A stretch of 64,000 bases of DNA from Pseudomonas putida (GTDB lineage: Bacteria > Pseudomonadota > Gammaproteobacteria > Pseudomonadales > Pseudomonadaceae). The position numbers were made by a program, and so were the translations under genes. The stretch is taken from the NCBI RefSeq assembly GCF_016406145.1, contig NZ_CP066306.1, positions 2,232,001 to 2,296,000 on the forward strand, in the 5' to 3' direction. This document shows positions 45,550 to 54,525 of the stretch, in pieces; the first letter of the stretch is position 1, and each line of letters opens with the position of its first letter. Below the pieces are notes generated by a model that made no database searches, was not told the DNA's origin, and saw only the letters and a list, made by a program, of their open reading frames with translations.

Positions 45550-46020
45550 CTATTCCTTGTAAATTTTCGTCAGCAGCCGCAGCAGCTCCGTGCGCTCATC
45601 TTCTTCAAGGCTGCCGGTAGCCTCCCGATCGCTGTCGCTAGCGATCTGCTTGAGCTCCTTGAGCATCGCTTCACCCGATTTGCTCAAGAAAATCCCGTAA
45701 GAGCGCTTGTCCGGCTTGCACCGCACACGCACGGCCAGCGCACGCTCTTCCAGTTTGTTCAGCAGCGGTACCACCTGCGGCGGCTCGATCGCCAGGGCAC
45801 GCGCCAGGTCCGCCTGCATCAGGCCAGGGTTTTGCTCGATGATCGCCAGCGCAGAAAACTGCGCCGGGCGCAGGTCGTAGGCCGCCAACCGGCCGATCAG
45901 GTGCTGGAACAGCTTCAGCTGGGCGCGGCGCAACGCGTAACCGAGCAGGTCCTCAAGGACCGTGTCGCCAGGGGGCGTGGGCAGGGAAGCGGTGTCGTCG
46001 GTTCGGGCAGACCTTGCCAT
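45550..46020 (-). CDS. ferR: MarR-family regulator of ferulate genes
   Basis: A 156-residue MarR winged-helix protein. The HTH is LMQADLARALAIEPPQVVPLLNKLEE, and the wing has CKPDKRSYGIFL. It is divergent from ech-vdh-fcs, the position of FerR in P. putida and P. fluorescens. MarR regulators of hydroxycinnamate genes usually respond to the CoA thioester. That ligand is inferred. Confidence 0.85.
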   Translation of the reverse strand: MARSARTDDTASLPTPPGDTVLEDLLGYALRRAQLKLFQHLIGRLAAYDLRPAQFSALAIIEQNPGLMQADLARALAIEPPQVVPLLNKLEERALAVRVRCKPDKRSYGIFLSKSGEAMLKELKQIASDSDREATGSLEEDERTELLRLLTKIYKE

Positions 46021-46147
46021 CGGATTGCATGCTCCTGTGTCATGAGTAAGAAAGTTACCCAGTTTGCCTGCGCTGGCTTAATCCGGCTAGTGAAGCTCAG
46101 GCTAAAAAGCTTCTCAACCGGCCGGAAGGCAAAGATAATTTTCATAA

Positions 46148-46183
46148 TAGTTAATTGACATAACTAATTTGCCGGATTAGCTT
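46148..46183 (+). promoter_or_regulatory. ech promoter with inverted repeat
   Basis: TAGTTA (46148-46153) and TAACTA (46161-46166) flank TTGACA (46155-46160), a full -35 consensus. A weak -10 (TAGCTT, 46178-46183) lies 17 bp downstream. A FerR dimer on the repeat would cover the -35. Confidence 0.55.
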
Positions 46184-46218
46184 GGTGTCACCACCTCGAA
46201 CAACAAGAGTGCAGAACC

Positions 46219-47049
46219 ATGAGCAAATACGAAGGCCGCTGGACCACCGTGAAGGTCGAACTGGAGTCGGGCATCGCCTGGGTAACCCTCAATCGCCCGG
46301 AAAAACGCAATGCCATGAGCCCCACCCTGAACCGGGAAATGGTCGACGTGCTGGAAACCCTGGAGCAGGACGCTGACGCCGGCGTGCTGGTGCTGACCGG
46401 GGCCGGTGAGTCGTGGACTGCAGGCATGGACCTGAAGGAATACTTCCGCGAGGTCGACGCCGGCCCCGAGATCCTTCAGGAAAAAATCCGCCGTGAAGCC
46501 TCGCAATGGCAATGGAAGCTGCTGCGCATGTACGCCAAGCCGACCATCGCCATGGTCAACGGCTGGTGCTTCGGCGGCGGTTTCAGCCCACTGGTGGCGT
46601 GCGACCTGGCGATCTGCGCTGACGAGGCCACTTTCGGCCTGTCGGAAATCAACTGGGGCATCCCGCCCGGCAACCTGGTCAGCAAGGCGATGGCCGATAC
46701 CGTTGGCCATCGCCAGTCGCTGTACTACATCATGACCGGCAAGACCTTTGGCGGTACCAAGGCCGCCGAAATGGGCCTGGTCAACGAGAGCGTGCCGCTG
46801 GCCCAACTGCGCGAGGCGACCCGCGAGCTGGCGCTGAACCTGCTGGAGAAAAACCCGGTGGTGCTGCGTGCAGCCAAGAACGGCTTCAAGCGTTGCCGCG
46901 AACTGACCTGGGAGCAGAACGAAGACTACCTCTACGCCAAACTCGACCAGTCCCGGCTGCTGGACACCGAGGGCGGTCGCGAGCAGGGCATGAAGCAGTT
47001 CCTCGACGACAAGTCCATCAAGCCGGGCCTGCAGGCTTACAAACGCTGA
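46219..47049 (+). CDS. ech: Feruloyl-CoA hydratase/lyase
   Basis: A 276-residue crotonase that hydrates feruloyl-CoA and releases vanillin and acetyl-CoA. Oxyanion-hole segments are GESWTAGMDLKEYF and NGWCFGGGFSPLVACDLA, and the catalytic Glu lies in FGLSEINWGIPPG. It is the first gene of the operon ech-vdh-fcs-thiolase-acyl-CoA dehydrogenase. Confidence 0.94.
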   Translation: MSKYEGRWTTVKVELESGIAWVTLNRPEKRNAMSPTLNREMVDVLETLEQDADAGVLVLTGAGESWTAGMDLKEYFREVDAGPEILQEKIRREASQWQWKLLRMYAKPTIAMVNGWCFGGGFSPLVACDLAICADEATFGLSEINWGIPPGNLVSKAMADTVGHRQSLYYIMTGKTFGGTKAAEMGLVNESVPLAQLREATRELALNLLEKNPVVLRAAKNGFKRCRELTWEQNEDYLYAKLDQSRLLDTEGGREQGMKQFLDDKSIKPGLQAYKR

Positions 47050-47124
47050 GGGCCGGGGCGGGCTGTGCCGCCACTGGCCACAGCCTGCGGATATTTCTCT
47101 ATAACCACAACAAGAGGGATGAGC

Positions 47125-48573
47125 ATGTTGCAGGTGCCTTTGCTGATTGGCGGGCAGTCGCGCCCCGCCAGCGATGGACGAACCTTCCAGCGCTGCAACC
47201 CGGTCACCGGTGAGGTGGTGTCGCAAGCCGCTGCCGCCACGCTGGCCGATGCCGATGCAGCGGTGGCCGCCGCCAGCGCAGCGTTCCCGGCCTGGGCCGC
47301 GCTGGCGCCCGGTGAGCGGCGCAGCCGCTTGCTGGCCGGCGCCGACCTGCTGCAGGCGCGGGCTGCCGAGTTCATCGCCGCGGCCGGCGAAACCGGGGCC
47401 ATGGCCAACTGGTATGGCTTCAACGTGAAGCTGGCCGCCAACATGTTGCGCGAAGCTGCGGCCATGACTACGCAGATTACCGGTGAGGTCATCCCCTCGG
47501 ATGTGCCCGGCAGCTTTGCCATGGCCCTGCGCGCCCCGTGCGGTGTGGTGCTGGGCATCGCGCCGTGGAACGCCCCGGTGATCCTCGCCACGCGAGCCAT
47601 CGCCATGCCGCTGGCCTGCGGCAACACCGTAGTGCTCAAGGCCTCCGAGGTCAGCCCGGCGGTGCACCGGTTGATCGGCCAGGTGCTCCACGATGCAGGT
47701 TTGGGCGAGGGCGTGGTCAATGTGATCAGCAATGACCCGGCCGATGCTCCCGCCATCGTCGAGCGGCTGATCGCCAACCCTGCGGTGCGCCGCGTCAATT
47801 TCACCGGCTCCACCCAGGTGGGGCGCATCGTCGGCGAGCTGGCTGCACGGCACCTGAAACCTGCCTTGCTCGAACTGGGCGGCAAGGCGCCGCTATTGGT
47901 GCTCGATGACGCCGACCTGGACGCCGCCGTCGAAGCTGCAGCGTTTGGTGCCTACTTCAACCAGGGCCAGATCTGCATGTCCACCGAGCGCCTGGTGGTC
48001 GACAACCGCATCGCCGACACCTTCGTCGACAAGCTGGCGGCCAAGGTCGGCGGGCTGCGCGCAGGTGACCCGCAGGCCAGCACGTCGGTGCTCGGTTCGC
48101 TGGTCAGCGGTGCGGCCGGCGAGCGCATCAAGGCGCTGATCGACGATGCCGTGGCCAAGGGCGCACGCCTGGTATGCGGCGGCCAGCTGGACGGCAGCAT
48201 TTTGCAGCCCACCCTGTTGGACAACGTCGACGCAAGCATGCGCCTGTACCACGAAGAGTCCTTCGGGCCGGTGGCAGTGGTGCTGCGTGCCGAGGGCGAT
48301 GAAGCCTTGCTGACGCTGGCCAACGACTCCGAGTTCGGCCTGTCGTCGGCCATCTTCAGCCGCGACACCAGCCGTGCGCTGGCCTTGGCCCAGCGTGTGG
48401 AGTCGGGTATCTGCCATATCAACGGCCCGACCGTGCATGACGAAGCGCAGATGCCCTTCGGTGGGGTCAAGGCCAGCGGCTACGGCAGCTTCGGCAGCCG
48501 CACCGCCATCGATCAATTCACCCAGCTGCGCTGGGTCACCCTTCAGCACGGCCCCAGGCATTACCCCATCTAG
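47125..48573 (+). CDS. vdh: Vanillin dehydrogenase
   Basis: A 482-residue NAD-dependent aldehyde dehydrogenase. FTGSTQVGR, the Glu motif LELGGKAPLLVLDD and the Cys motif NQGQICMSTER are present. The start at the second ATG (47125) is 6 bases after AAGAGGG; the first ATG at 47119 would touch the ribosome site. It oxidises vanillin to vanillate, which VanAB then demethylates. Confidence 0.93.
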   Translation: MLQVPLLIGGQSRPASDGRTFQRCNPVTGEVVSQAAAATLADADAAVAAASAAFPAWAALAPGERRSRLLAGADLLQARAAEFIAAAGETGAMANWYGFNVKLAANMLREAAAMTTQITGEVIPSDVPGSFAMALRAPCGVVLGIAPWNAPVILATRAIAMPLACGNTVVLKASEVSPAVHRLIGQVLHDAGLGEGVVNVISNDPADAPAIVERLIANPAVRRVNFTGSTQVGRIVGELAARHLKPALLELGGKAPLLVLDDADLDAAVEAAAFGAYFNQGQICMSTERLVVDNRIADTFVDKLAAKVGGLRAGDPQASTSVLGSLVSGAAGERIKALIDDAVAKGARLVCGGQLDGSILQPTLLDNVDASMRLYHEESFGPVAVVLRAEGDEALLTLANDSEFGLSSAIFSRDTSRALALAQRVESGICHINGPTVHDEAQMPFGGVKASGYGSFGSRTAIDQFTQLRWVTLQHGPRHYPI

Positions 48574-48649
48574 GCAACGCGCACCATCGGCCGCCGCCCG
48601 CACCGCCGGGCCGCGGCAGGCTGTACAACAATAACAAGGAGCAACCTGC

Positions 48650-50533
48650 GTGAATAACCAAGCCCGCACAGGGTCAACCGACCCTGGCCAAAGCCCGCGC
48701 TATCGGCAGGTGTCCATCGGGCATCCCAAGGTGCAGTTCAGCGAGGCCGACGGCATCCTACGTATGCAAGCCGTCGAGCCCCTGGCGCCGCTGCCGTCGC
48801 GCCTGCTTGACCGGCTGCTGCACTGGGCCGCACAGCGCCCGGACACCACCTTCATTGCCGCGCGTCAGCCCGATGGTGCCTGGCGCACAATCACCTACGC
48901 ACAAATGCTCGCGCAGGTACGCACCATCGCCGCCAACCTGCTGGGCTTTGGCCTGAGCGCCGAGCGGCCGCTGGCGCTTTTTTCCGGCAACGATATCGAG
49001 CACCTGCAGGTCGCCTTGGGCGCCATGTACGCCGGCATCCCGTATTGCCCGGTGTCGCCGGCCTACGCACTGTTGTCCCAGGACTTCGCCAAGCTGCGGC
49101 ATGTGTGCGAGGTACTGACGCCGGGGCTGGTGTTCGCCACCGACACCCAGCCGTTCCAGCGTGCCTTCGACGCCGTGCTGGACCCATCGGTGGCGGTGGT
49201 GAGCGTGCGCGGCCAGGCCCCGGGCCGCCGGCACCTGAGCTTCGACAGCCTGCTGCAGCCGGGCGACCTTGCGCGAGCCGATGCGGCGTTTGCCGCCACC
49301 GGGCCCGACACTATCGCCAAGTTCCTCTTCACCTCAGGCTCCACCAAGCTGCCCAAGGCGGTCGTCACCACCCAACGCATGCTGTGCGCCAACCAGCAGA
49401 TGCTGTTGCAGACCTTTCCGGTGTTCGCTGAAGAGCCGCCGGTGCTGGTGGACTGGCTGCCGTGGAACCACACCTTTGGCGGCAGCCACAACCTGGGCAT
49501 CGTGCTGTACAACGGCGGCAGCTTTTACCTGGACGCCGGCAAGCCGACCCCGCAGGGCTTCGGCGAAACCTTGCGCAACCTGCGCGAGATTTCCCCAACC
49601 GCCTACCTGACCGTGCCCAAGGGCTGGGAAGAACTGGTCAAGGCGCTGGAGCAGGACGCACAGTTGCGCGAGGTGTTCTTTGCCCGCATGAAGCTGTTCT
49701 TCTTCGCCGCAGCGGGGCTTTCGCAAAGCGTGTGGGACCGCCTGGACCGCATCGCCGAACAGCACTGTGGCGAGCGCATCCGCATGATGGCCGGCCTTGG
49801 CATGACCGAAGCGGCGCCGTCCTGCACGTTCACCACCGGGCCTTTGTCGCTGGCAGGCTATGTGGGCTTGCCTGCCCCGGGGTGCGAAGTGAAGCTGGTG
49901 CCGCTGGACGGCAAGCTGGAGGCACGTTTTCGCGGCCCGCACATCATGCCCGGCTACTGGCGTTCGCCGCAGCAAACGGCCGAGGCGTTCGATGACGAGG
50001 GCTTTTACTGCTCGGGCGATGCCTTGAAGCTCGCCGATGCGCAGCAGCCCGAACAGGGCCTGATGTTCGATGGGCGTATTGCCGAAGACTTCAAGTTGTC
50101 GTCCGGGGTGTTCGTCAGTGTCGGGCCGCTGCGTAACCGTGCGGTGCTCGAAGGTTCACCCTATGTGCAGGACATCGTGGTGGCTGCGCCGGACCGCGAG
50201 TGCCTGGGCATCCTGGTGTTCCCGCGGCTGCCCGAATGCCGTCAACTGGCCGGGCTACCGGCTGCGGCCAGCGATGCCGAAGTGCTCGGCAGCGACGCGG
50301 TGCGCAGCTGGTTCGCCGCTTGGCTGGAGCGGCTGAACCGTGACGCCCAGGGCAACGCCAGCCGGATCGAATGGTTGTCACTGCTGGTAGAGCCGCCGTC
50401 GATCGACGCCGGGGAAATCACCGACAAAGGTTCGATCAACCAGCGTGCGGTGTTGCAGCGCCGGGCTGACACGGTAGAGGCGCTGTACCGTGGCGAAGAC
50501 CCGACCGTGCTGCCCGCGCAGGTACGCCCGTGA
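48650..50533 (+). CDS. fcs: Feruloyl-CoA synthetase
   Basis: A 627-residue acyl-adenylate-forming ligase. The P-loop is FLFTSGSTKLPKAV, and the A5-type motif is GLGMTEAAPSCTF. It activates ferulate, coumarate or caffeate with ATP and CoA. The start is GTG, preceded by AAGGAG at 10 bases. Its stop overlaps the thiolase start by 4 bp. Its length is typical of the Pseudomonas Fcs group. Confidence 0.92.
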   Translation: MNNQARTGSTDPGQSPRYRQVSIGHPKVQFSEADGILRMQAVEPLAPLPSRLLDRLLHWAAQRPDTTFIAARQPDGAWRTITYAQMLAQVRTIAANLLGFGLSAERPLALFSGNDIEHLQVALGAMYAGIPYCPVSPAYALLSQDFAKLRHVCEVLTPGLVFATDTQPFQRAFDAVLDPSVAVVSVRGQAPGRRHLSFDSLLQPGDLARADAAFAATGPDTIAKFLFTSGSTKLPKAVVTTQRMLCANQQMLLQTFPVFAEEPPVLVDWLPWNHTFGGSHNLGIVLYNGGSFYLDAGKPTPQGFGETLRNLREISPTAYLTVPKGWEELVKALEQDAQLREVFFARMKLFFFAAAGLSQSVWDRLDRIAEQHCGERIRMMAGLGMTEAAPSCTFTTGPLSLAGYVGLPAPGCEVKLVPLDGKLEARFRGPHIMPGYWRSPQQTAEAFDDEGFYCSGDALKLADAQQPEQGLMFDGRIAEDFKLSSGVFVSVGPLRNRAVLEGSPYVQDIVVAAPDRECLGILVFPRLPECRQLAGLPAAASDAEVLGSDAVRSWFAAWLERLNRDAQGNASRIEWLSLLVEPPSIDAGEITDKGSINQRAVLQRRADTVEALYRGEDPTVLPAQVRP

Positions 50534-51771
50534 GCAGCGCCGGGCTGTGCACCGTGTTCGACGATGTGGCCATCGTGCAGATGGTGCGCACGCCGTGGGT
50601 CGACCTTGGCGGTGCGCTCGCCGCGGTTTCACCGATCGACCTGGGCATCAAGGCCGGGCGTGCGGTGCTTGCGCGGGCCGGTATCGCCCCGCAGGCGGTG
50701 GACAGCGTGCTGGCCGGCAGCATGGCCCAGGCCAGTTTCGATGCGTACCTGCTGCCGCGCCACGTGGGGCTGTACTGCGGTGTGCCGCAGGCTGTTCCGG
50801 CACTGGCCGTGCAGCGCATCTGCGGCACCGGCCTCGAGCTGCTGCGCCAGGCCGGGGAGCAGTTGCACAGTGGTGTGCAGCAGGTGCTGTGCGTGGGCGC
50901 CGAGTCGATGTCGCGCAACCCGATCGCGGCGTATGAACACCGTGGCGGCTTTCGCCTTGGCGCGCCGGTAGGGTTCAAGGATTTTCTCTGGGAGGCGCTG
51001 TACGACCCGGCTGCCGGGGTGGACATGATCGGTACTGCAGAAAACCTGGCACGCGTGCATGGCCTTGGCCGAGAGGCGGTGGACGCCTGGGCGTTGCGCA
51101 GCCATCAGCGTGCGCTGCAGGCCCAGCAGCAGGGCTGGTTCGATGAGGAAATCGTTGAGGTCACGGCAGAGGCTTTCAGTGCTGAAGGCTGCCTGCCACG
51201 TGGCATCGGACTGCCACGCGGCGTGGCCCAGGTCAGCCACGACAGCCACCCGCGGCCTACCGATGCCCCAGCGCTGGCCCGCCTGCGTGCGGTGCACGCC
51301 GGTGGCGTGCAAACTGCCGGCAACAGTTGTGCGGTGGTCGATGGCGCGGCGGCGGCGTTGGTGACGCGTTTTTCCGCCTGCACCCAGCCACCGTTGGCAC
51401 GGTTGCTGATGGCCACAGCCGTGGGCGTGCCCCCCAGCACCATGGGCATCGGGCCGGCCCCGGCCATTGCCTTGCTGCTCGAACGCAGTGGTCTGCGCCT
51501 GGAGCAGATCGACCGTTTTGAAATACACGAAGCGCAAGCCGCCCAGGTGCTGGCGGTGGCCCAGGTGCTGCAACTGGATGTGGAAAAACTCAACGTGCAT
51601 GGCGGCGCCATCGCCCTGGGCCACCCCTTGGCTGCCACCGGCCTGCGCCTGGTGCACACCCTGGCCCGTCAGTTGCGCCAGGGCAACCTGCGTTATGGCA
51701 TCGCTGCGGCCTGCATCGGCGGCGGCCAAGGCATGGCGGTGCTGATCGAAAACCCACACTTCGCGGCTTGA
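50530..51771 (+). CDS. Acetyl-CoA acyltransferase (beta-ketothiolase)
   Basis: A 413-residue thiolase. The nucleophilic Cys is in VQRICGTGLE, the catalytic His in NVHGGAIALGHPLAATG, and the second Cys in AACIGGGQGM. GTG start overlaps fcs, so translation is coupled. In P. putida the thiolase and acyl-CoA dehydrogenase beside fcs are proposed to serve an alternative beta-oxidation of the hydroxycinnamate side chain. The main route is Ech. Confidence 0.9.
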   Translation: MSSAGLCTVFDDVAIVQMVRTPWVDLGGALAAVSPIDLGIKAGRAVLARAGIAPQAVDSVLAGSMAQASFDAYLLPRHVGLYCGVPQAVPALAVQRICGTGLELLRQAGEQLHSGVQQVLCVGAESMSRNPIAAYEHRGGFRLGAPVGFKDFLWEALYDPAAGVDMIGTAENLARVHGLGREAVDAWALRSHQRALQAQQQGWFDEEIVEVTAEAFSAEGCLPRGIGLPRGVAQVSHDSHPRPTDAPALARLRAVHAGGVQTAGNSCAVVDGAAAALVTRFSACTQPPLARLLMATAVGVPPSTMGIGPAPAIALLLERSGLRLEQIDRFEIHEAQAAQVLAVAQVLQLDVEKLNVHGGAIALGHPLAATGLRLVHTLARQLRQGNLRYGIAAACIGGGQGMAVLIENPHFAA

Positions 51772-51785
51772 ATCCGAGGACTCCC

Positions 51786-53534
51786 ATGGCTTGGAAGGCT
51801 CCCCTGCAGGACATGCAATTCGTGCTGGAGCACTGGCTGAGGGCCGAGCAGGCCTGGCAGCAGCTGCCGGCCTACGCAGACGTTGATCTTGAGCTGGCCC
51901 TGCAAGTGCTGCAGGAGGCTGCCCGCTTCAGCGAACAGGTACTGGCGCCGTTGAATGCACCGGGCGACCGCCAGGGCTGCCGCCTGGAGCAGGGCCGGGT
52001 GCGCACACCGGACGGCTTTGCGGCGGCCTATCGCGCCTACGTGGACGGCGGCTGGCCGGCGCTGGCCTGTGAGCCCCGGTGCGGCGGCCAGGGGCTGCCG
52101 TTGGTGCTGGATGCAGCGGTTCAGGAAATGCTCTTTGCCAGCAACCATGGCTGGGCCATGTACACCGGCATCGCCCATGGCGCTTACCTGTGCCTGAAGG
52201 CCCATGGCAGCGCCCAATTGCAGGCGCGTTACCTGCCCGGCATCGTCAGCGGCGCAAGCCTGCCTACCATGTGCCTGACCGAGCCGCAGGCCGGCAGTGA
52301 CCTTGCCTTGCTGCGCTGTCGTGCCGAACCGCTGGGCGACGGCAGCTACGCGGTCACCGGCAACAAGCTGTTCATTTCCGGGGGCGACCACGACCTGACC
52401 CGCGACATCCTGCACCTGGTGCTGGCGCGTTTGCCCGACGCACCGGCAGGCAGCCGTGGGTTGTCATTGCTGCTGGTGCCCAACGGGCTGGAGGGGGGCG
52501 TGGGCAACGGGGTGCAGTGCGATGGGCTTGAGCACAAGCTGGGCATTCGCGGCAGCGCCACCTGTGCGCTGCGCTTCGAGGGGGGCAAGGGCTGGCTGGT
52601 GGGGCAGGCGCACGGTGGCCTGGCGGCCATGTTCGTGATGATGAATTCCGCCAGGTTGCATGTCGGCCTGCAAGGGTTGGGGCACGCCGAAGCAGCTTGG
52701 CAACTGGCCCGTGACTACGCACTGGAGCGTCGCCAGATGCGCGCACCTGGTCATTCGCCGAGCGCCGGGGACGCCGCTGCCGACCCCATCCACTTGCACC
52801 CCGCCATGCGCCTGACGCTGCTGGAATTGCGGGTGCGTACCGAAGGCATGCGCACCTTGGGTTACTGGACGGCGCACTGGCTGGATGTGGCCGGCGCCTC
52901 TACCGACCCTGCGCTGCGTGCAAAAGCGTCGACTCTGGCGGCGTTGCTGACGCCGATCATCAAGGCGGCGTTCACTGACTACGGTTTCAGCCTGTCGAGC
53001 AAAGCGCTGCAGGTGTTTGGCGGCTATGGCTACACCTGCGAATTCCCCATCGAGCAGGTCCTGCGCGACAGCCGGATTGCGATGATCTACGAAGGCACCA
53101 ACGAAATTCAGGCCAACGACCTGTTGTTGCGCAAAGTGCTGGGCGATGGCGGTGAAGGCTTTGCGCTGCTGCTGGGCGAACTGCGTGCCGAGGCCGGGGC
53201 CGGCCAGGGTGCCGCTGCCGAGGCGCTCGGTACGGTCTGCGACCGGTTGCAAGGGGTCGTTGCCGAGGTCGAGCGCAGTGCTGCGCACGGCCCGCAATAC
53301 CCCTACCGCGCGGCCGGGGCCTTCCTGCAGTTGTGCGCCACGGCGCTGCAGGCCTTTGCCTGGGCCCGCACCGTTCGCTGCCTCGAGGCGTTGCAGGCCG
53401 ATGCACCACTACGGCGCGAGAAGCACGAAAGCGCCACCTTCTTTTTCAACTATCTGCTGCCAGACTTCGACCGGCAGGTGGCAGCCATCGAGGCGGCCGC
53501 CTGCCCATTGCCGTTCATTGGCGAACCGTTCTGA
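51786..53534 (+). CDS. Acyl-CoA dehydrogenase
   Basis: A 582-residue FAD-dependent dehydrogenase of the long (AcdA-like, extended C-terminus) type. MCLTEPQAGSDLALL is the FAD/substrate loop, and MIYEGTNEIQANDLL holds the catalytic-type Glu. The last 120 residues form the extra helical domain. It lies 14 bp after the thiolase. Its final 20 bp overlap the convergent FGE gene end. Confidence 0.88.
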   Translation: MAWKAPLQDMQFVLEHWLRAEQAWQQLPAYADVDLELALQVLQEAARFSEQVLAPLNAPGDRQGCRLEQGRVRTPDGFAAAYRAYVDGGWPALACEPRCGGQGLPLVLDAAVQEMLFASNHGWAMYTGIAHGAYLCLKAHGSAQLQARYLPGIVSGASLPTMCLTEPQAGSDLALLRCRAEPLGDGSYAVTGNKLFISGGDHDLTRDILHLVLARLPDAPAGSRGLSLLLVPNGLEGGVGNGVQCDGLEHKLGIRGSATCALRFEGGKGWLVGQAHGGLAAMFVMMNSARLHVGLQGLGHAEAAWQLARDYALERRQMRAPGHSPSAGDAAADPIHLHPAMRLTLLELRVRTEGMRTLGYWTAHWLDVAGASTDPALRAKASTLAALLTPIIKAAFTDYGFSLSSKALQVFGGYGYTCEFPIEQVLRDSRIAMIYEGTNEIQANDLLLRKVLGDGGEGFALLLGELRAEAGAGQGAAAEALGTVCDRLQGVVAEVERSAAHGPQYPYRAAGAFLQLCATALQAFAWARTVRCLEALQADAPLRREKHESATFFFNYLLPDFDRQVAAIEAAACPLPFIGEPF

Positions 53535-54525
53535 ACCCTACGTGCGAAGTCGCGATAAAGACCGGCTGCGGCTGGCGTGCCGAGGGCCGGTAGCGCATAC
53601 ACCGGTCCGCTGAGCACAGGTGCGAGCCGCCTTTGATCACAGCGACCGGTATGCCGGGTTCGGCCGGGTCGTAGCTTGCGCTCAAGGCGGGGCCGGACGG
53701 GTCCAAGGCCGCGTCGCGTTGCGCATCGTGGCCCGGGCGATAACCCGTGCGGGTCAGCTCCCAGACATTGCCCCCTGCATCGAATACACCGAACCGGTTG
53801 GCCGGGAAGCAGCCCACCGGTGAGGTACCGGTGAAGCCGTCAGCGGCCATGTTGTTATAGGGGAACTGGCCTTGCCAGGTGTTGGCCATCAGCTTGCCCT
53901 TGGGCAGTTCAGTGGTGCCCCAACTGAAGTCGGCATCGTCCAGCCCGCCACGCATGGCGTATTCCAGTTGCGCTTCGCTGGGCAGGGCACGGCCAGCCCA
54001 ACGCGCGTAGGCCTGGGCATCTTCCAGTGTCACTTGCACAACCGGGTGGTTTTCAAGCCCTGCCAGGTCACTGCCAGGGCCCTGCGGGTGTCGCCAGCTG
54101 GCCCCCGGCACAAACTGCCAGCCGGGGTCGAGCACGCTCGGCCCTTGCTGGAACACCATCGCGCCCGGTACGCGCAGCGTGTCGGGCAGGGTGGGGTCGG
54201 CCTCGCTGCTGATGCCCCGTTCGGCCTGGGTAAGGTAACCGGTAACTGCCACGAACCGGGCGAACTGGGCGTTGGTGACCGGGTGCCGGTCGACCCAGAA
54301 GCCCGACACCTTTGCCGCGTGTGGCGGGCCTTCTTCATCATAGAAACGGTCTGAACCGAAGGTGAACACGCCACCCGGCAAGCGCACCATGCCATCGTGC
54401 CTGGCGGGCAAGCCGCTGTAGCCCTCGCACAGCAGCACCGGCGCCGGGGTTTGTGGCCAGGCGCCGTAGGCCGCGGCGAGTACGCCGGCGGCGACCAGCG
54501 CGCAGCCGGCAACCCGGGCAATCAT
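53515..54525 (-). CDS. Formylglycine-generating enzyme-like protein with signal/anchor
   Basis: A 336-residue SUMF1-family protein. The two catalytic cysteines are Cys304 and Cys309 in GGSHLCSADRC, spaced exactly as in FGE. The fold markers MVRLPGGVFTFGSD, DRHPVTNAQFARFV and ALPSEAQLEYAMRG are present. It oxidises the sulfatase Cys to formylglycine. Residues 1-22 form a signal peptide or anchor, so maturation may occur at or beyond the inner membrane, unlike the usual cytosolic enzyme. The start overlaps the sulfatase stop by 4 bp. Confidence 0.88.
   Translation of the reverse strand: MIARVAGCALVAAGVLAAAYGAWPQTPAPVLLCEGYSGLPARHDGMVRLPGGVFTFGSDRFYDEEGPPHAAKVSGFWVDRHPVTNAQFARFVAVTGYLTQAERGISSEADPTLPDTLRVPGAMVFQQGPSVLDPGWQFVPGASWRHPQGPGSDLAGLENHPVVQVTLEDAQAYARWAGRALPSEAQLEYAMRGGLDDADFSWGTTELPKGKLMANTWQGQFPYNNMAADGFTGTSPVGCFPANRFGVFDAGGNVWELTRTGYRPGHDAQRDAALDPSGPALSASYDPAEPGIPVAVIKGGSHLCSADRCMRYRPSARQPQPVFIATSHVGFRTVRQ

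Noticed and set aside
46177..47853. 558-residue open frame opposite ech/vdh
   Set aside because: Antisense to two enzymes with intact motifs; crosses their intergenic gap.
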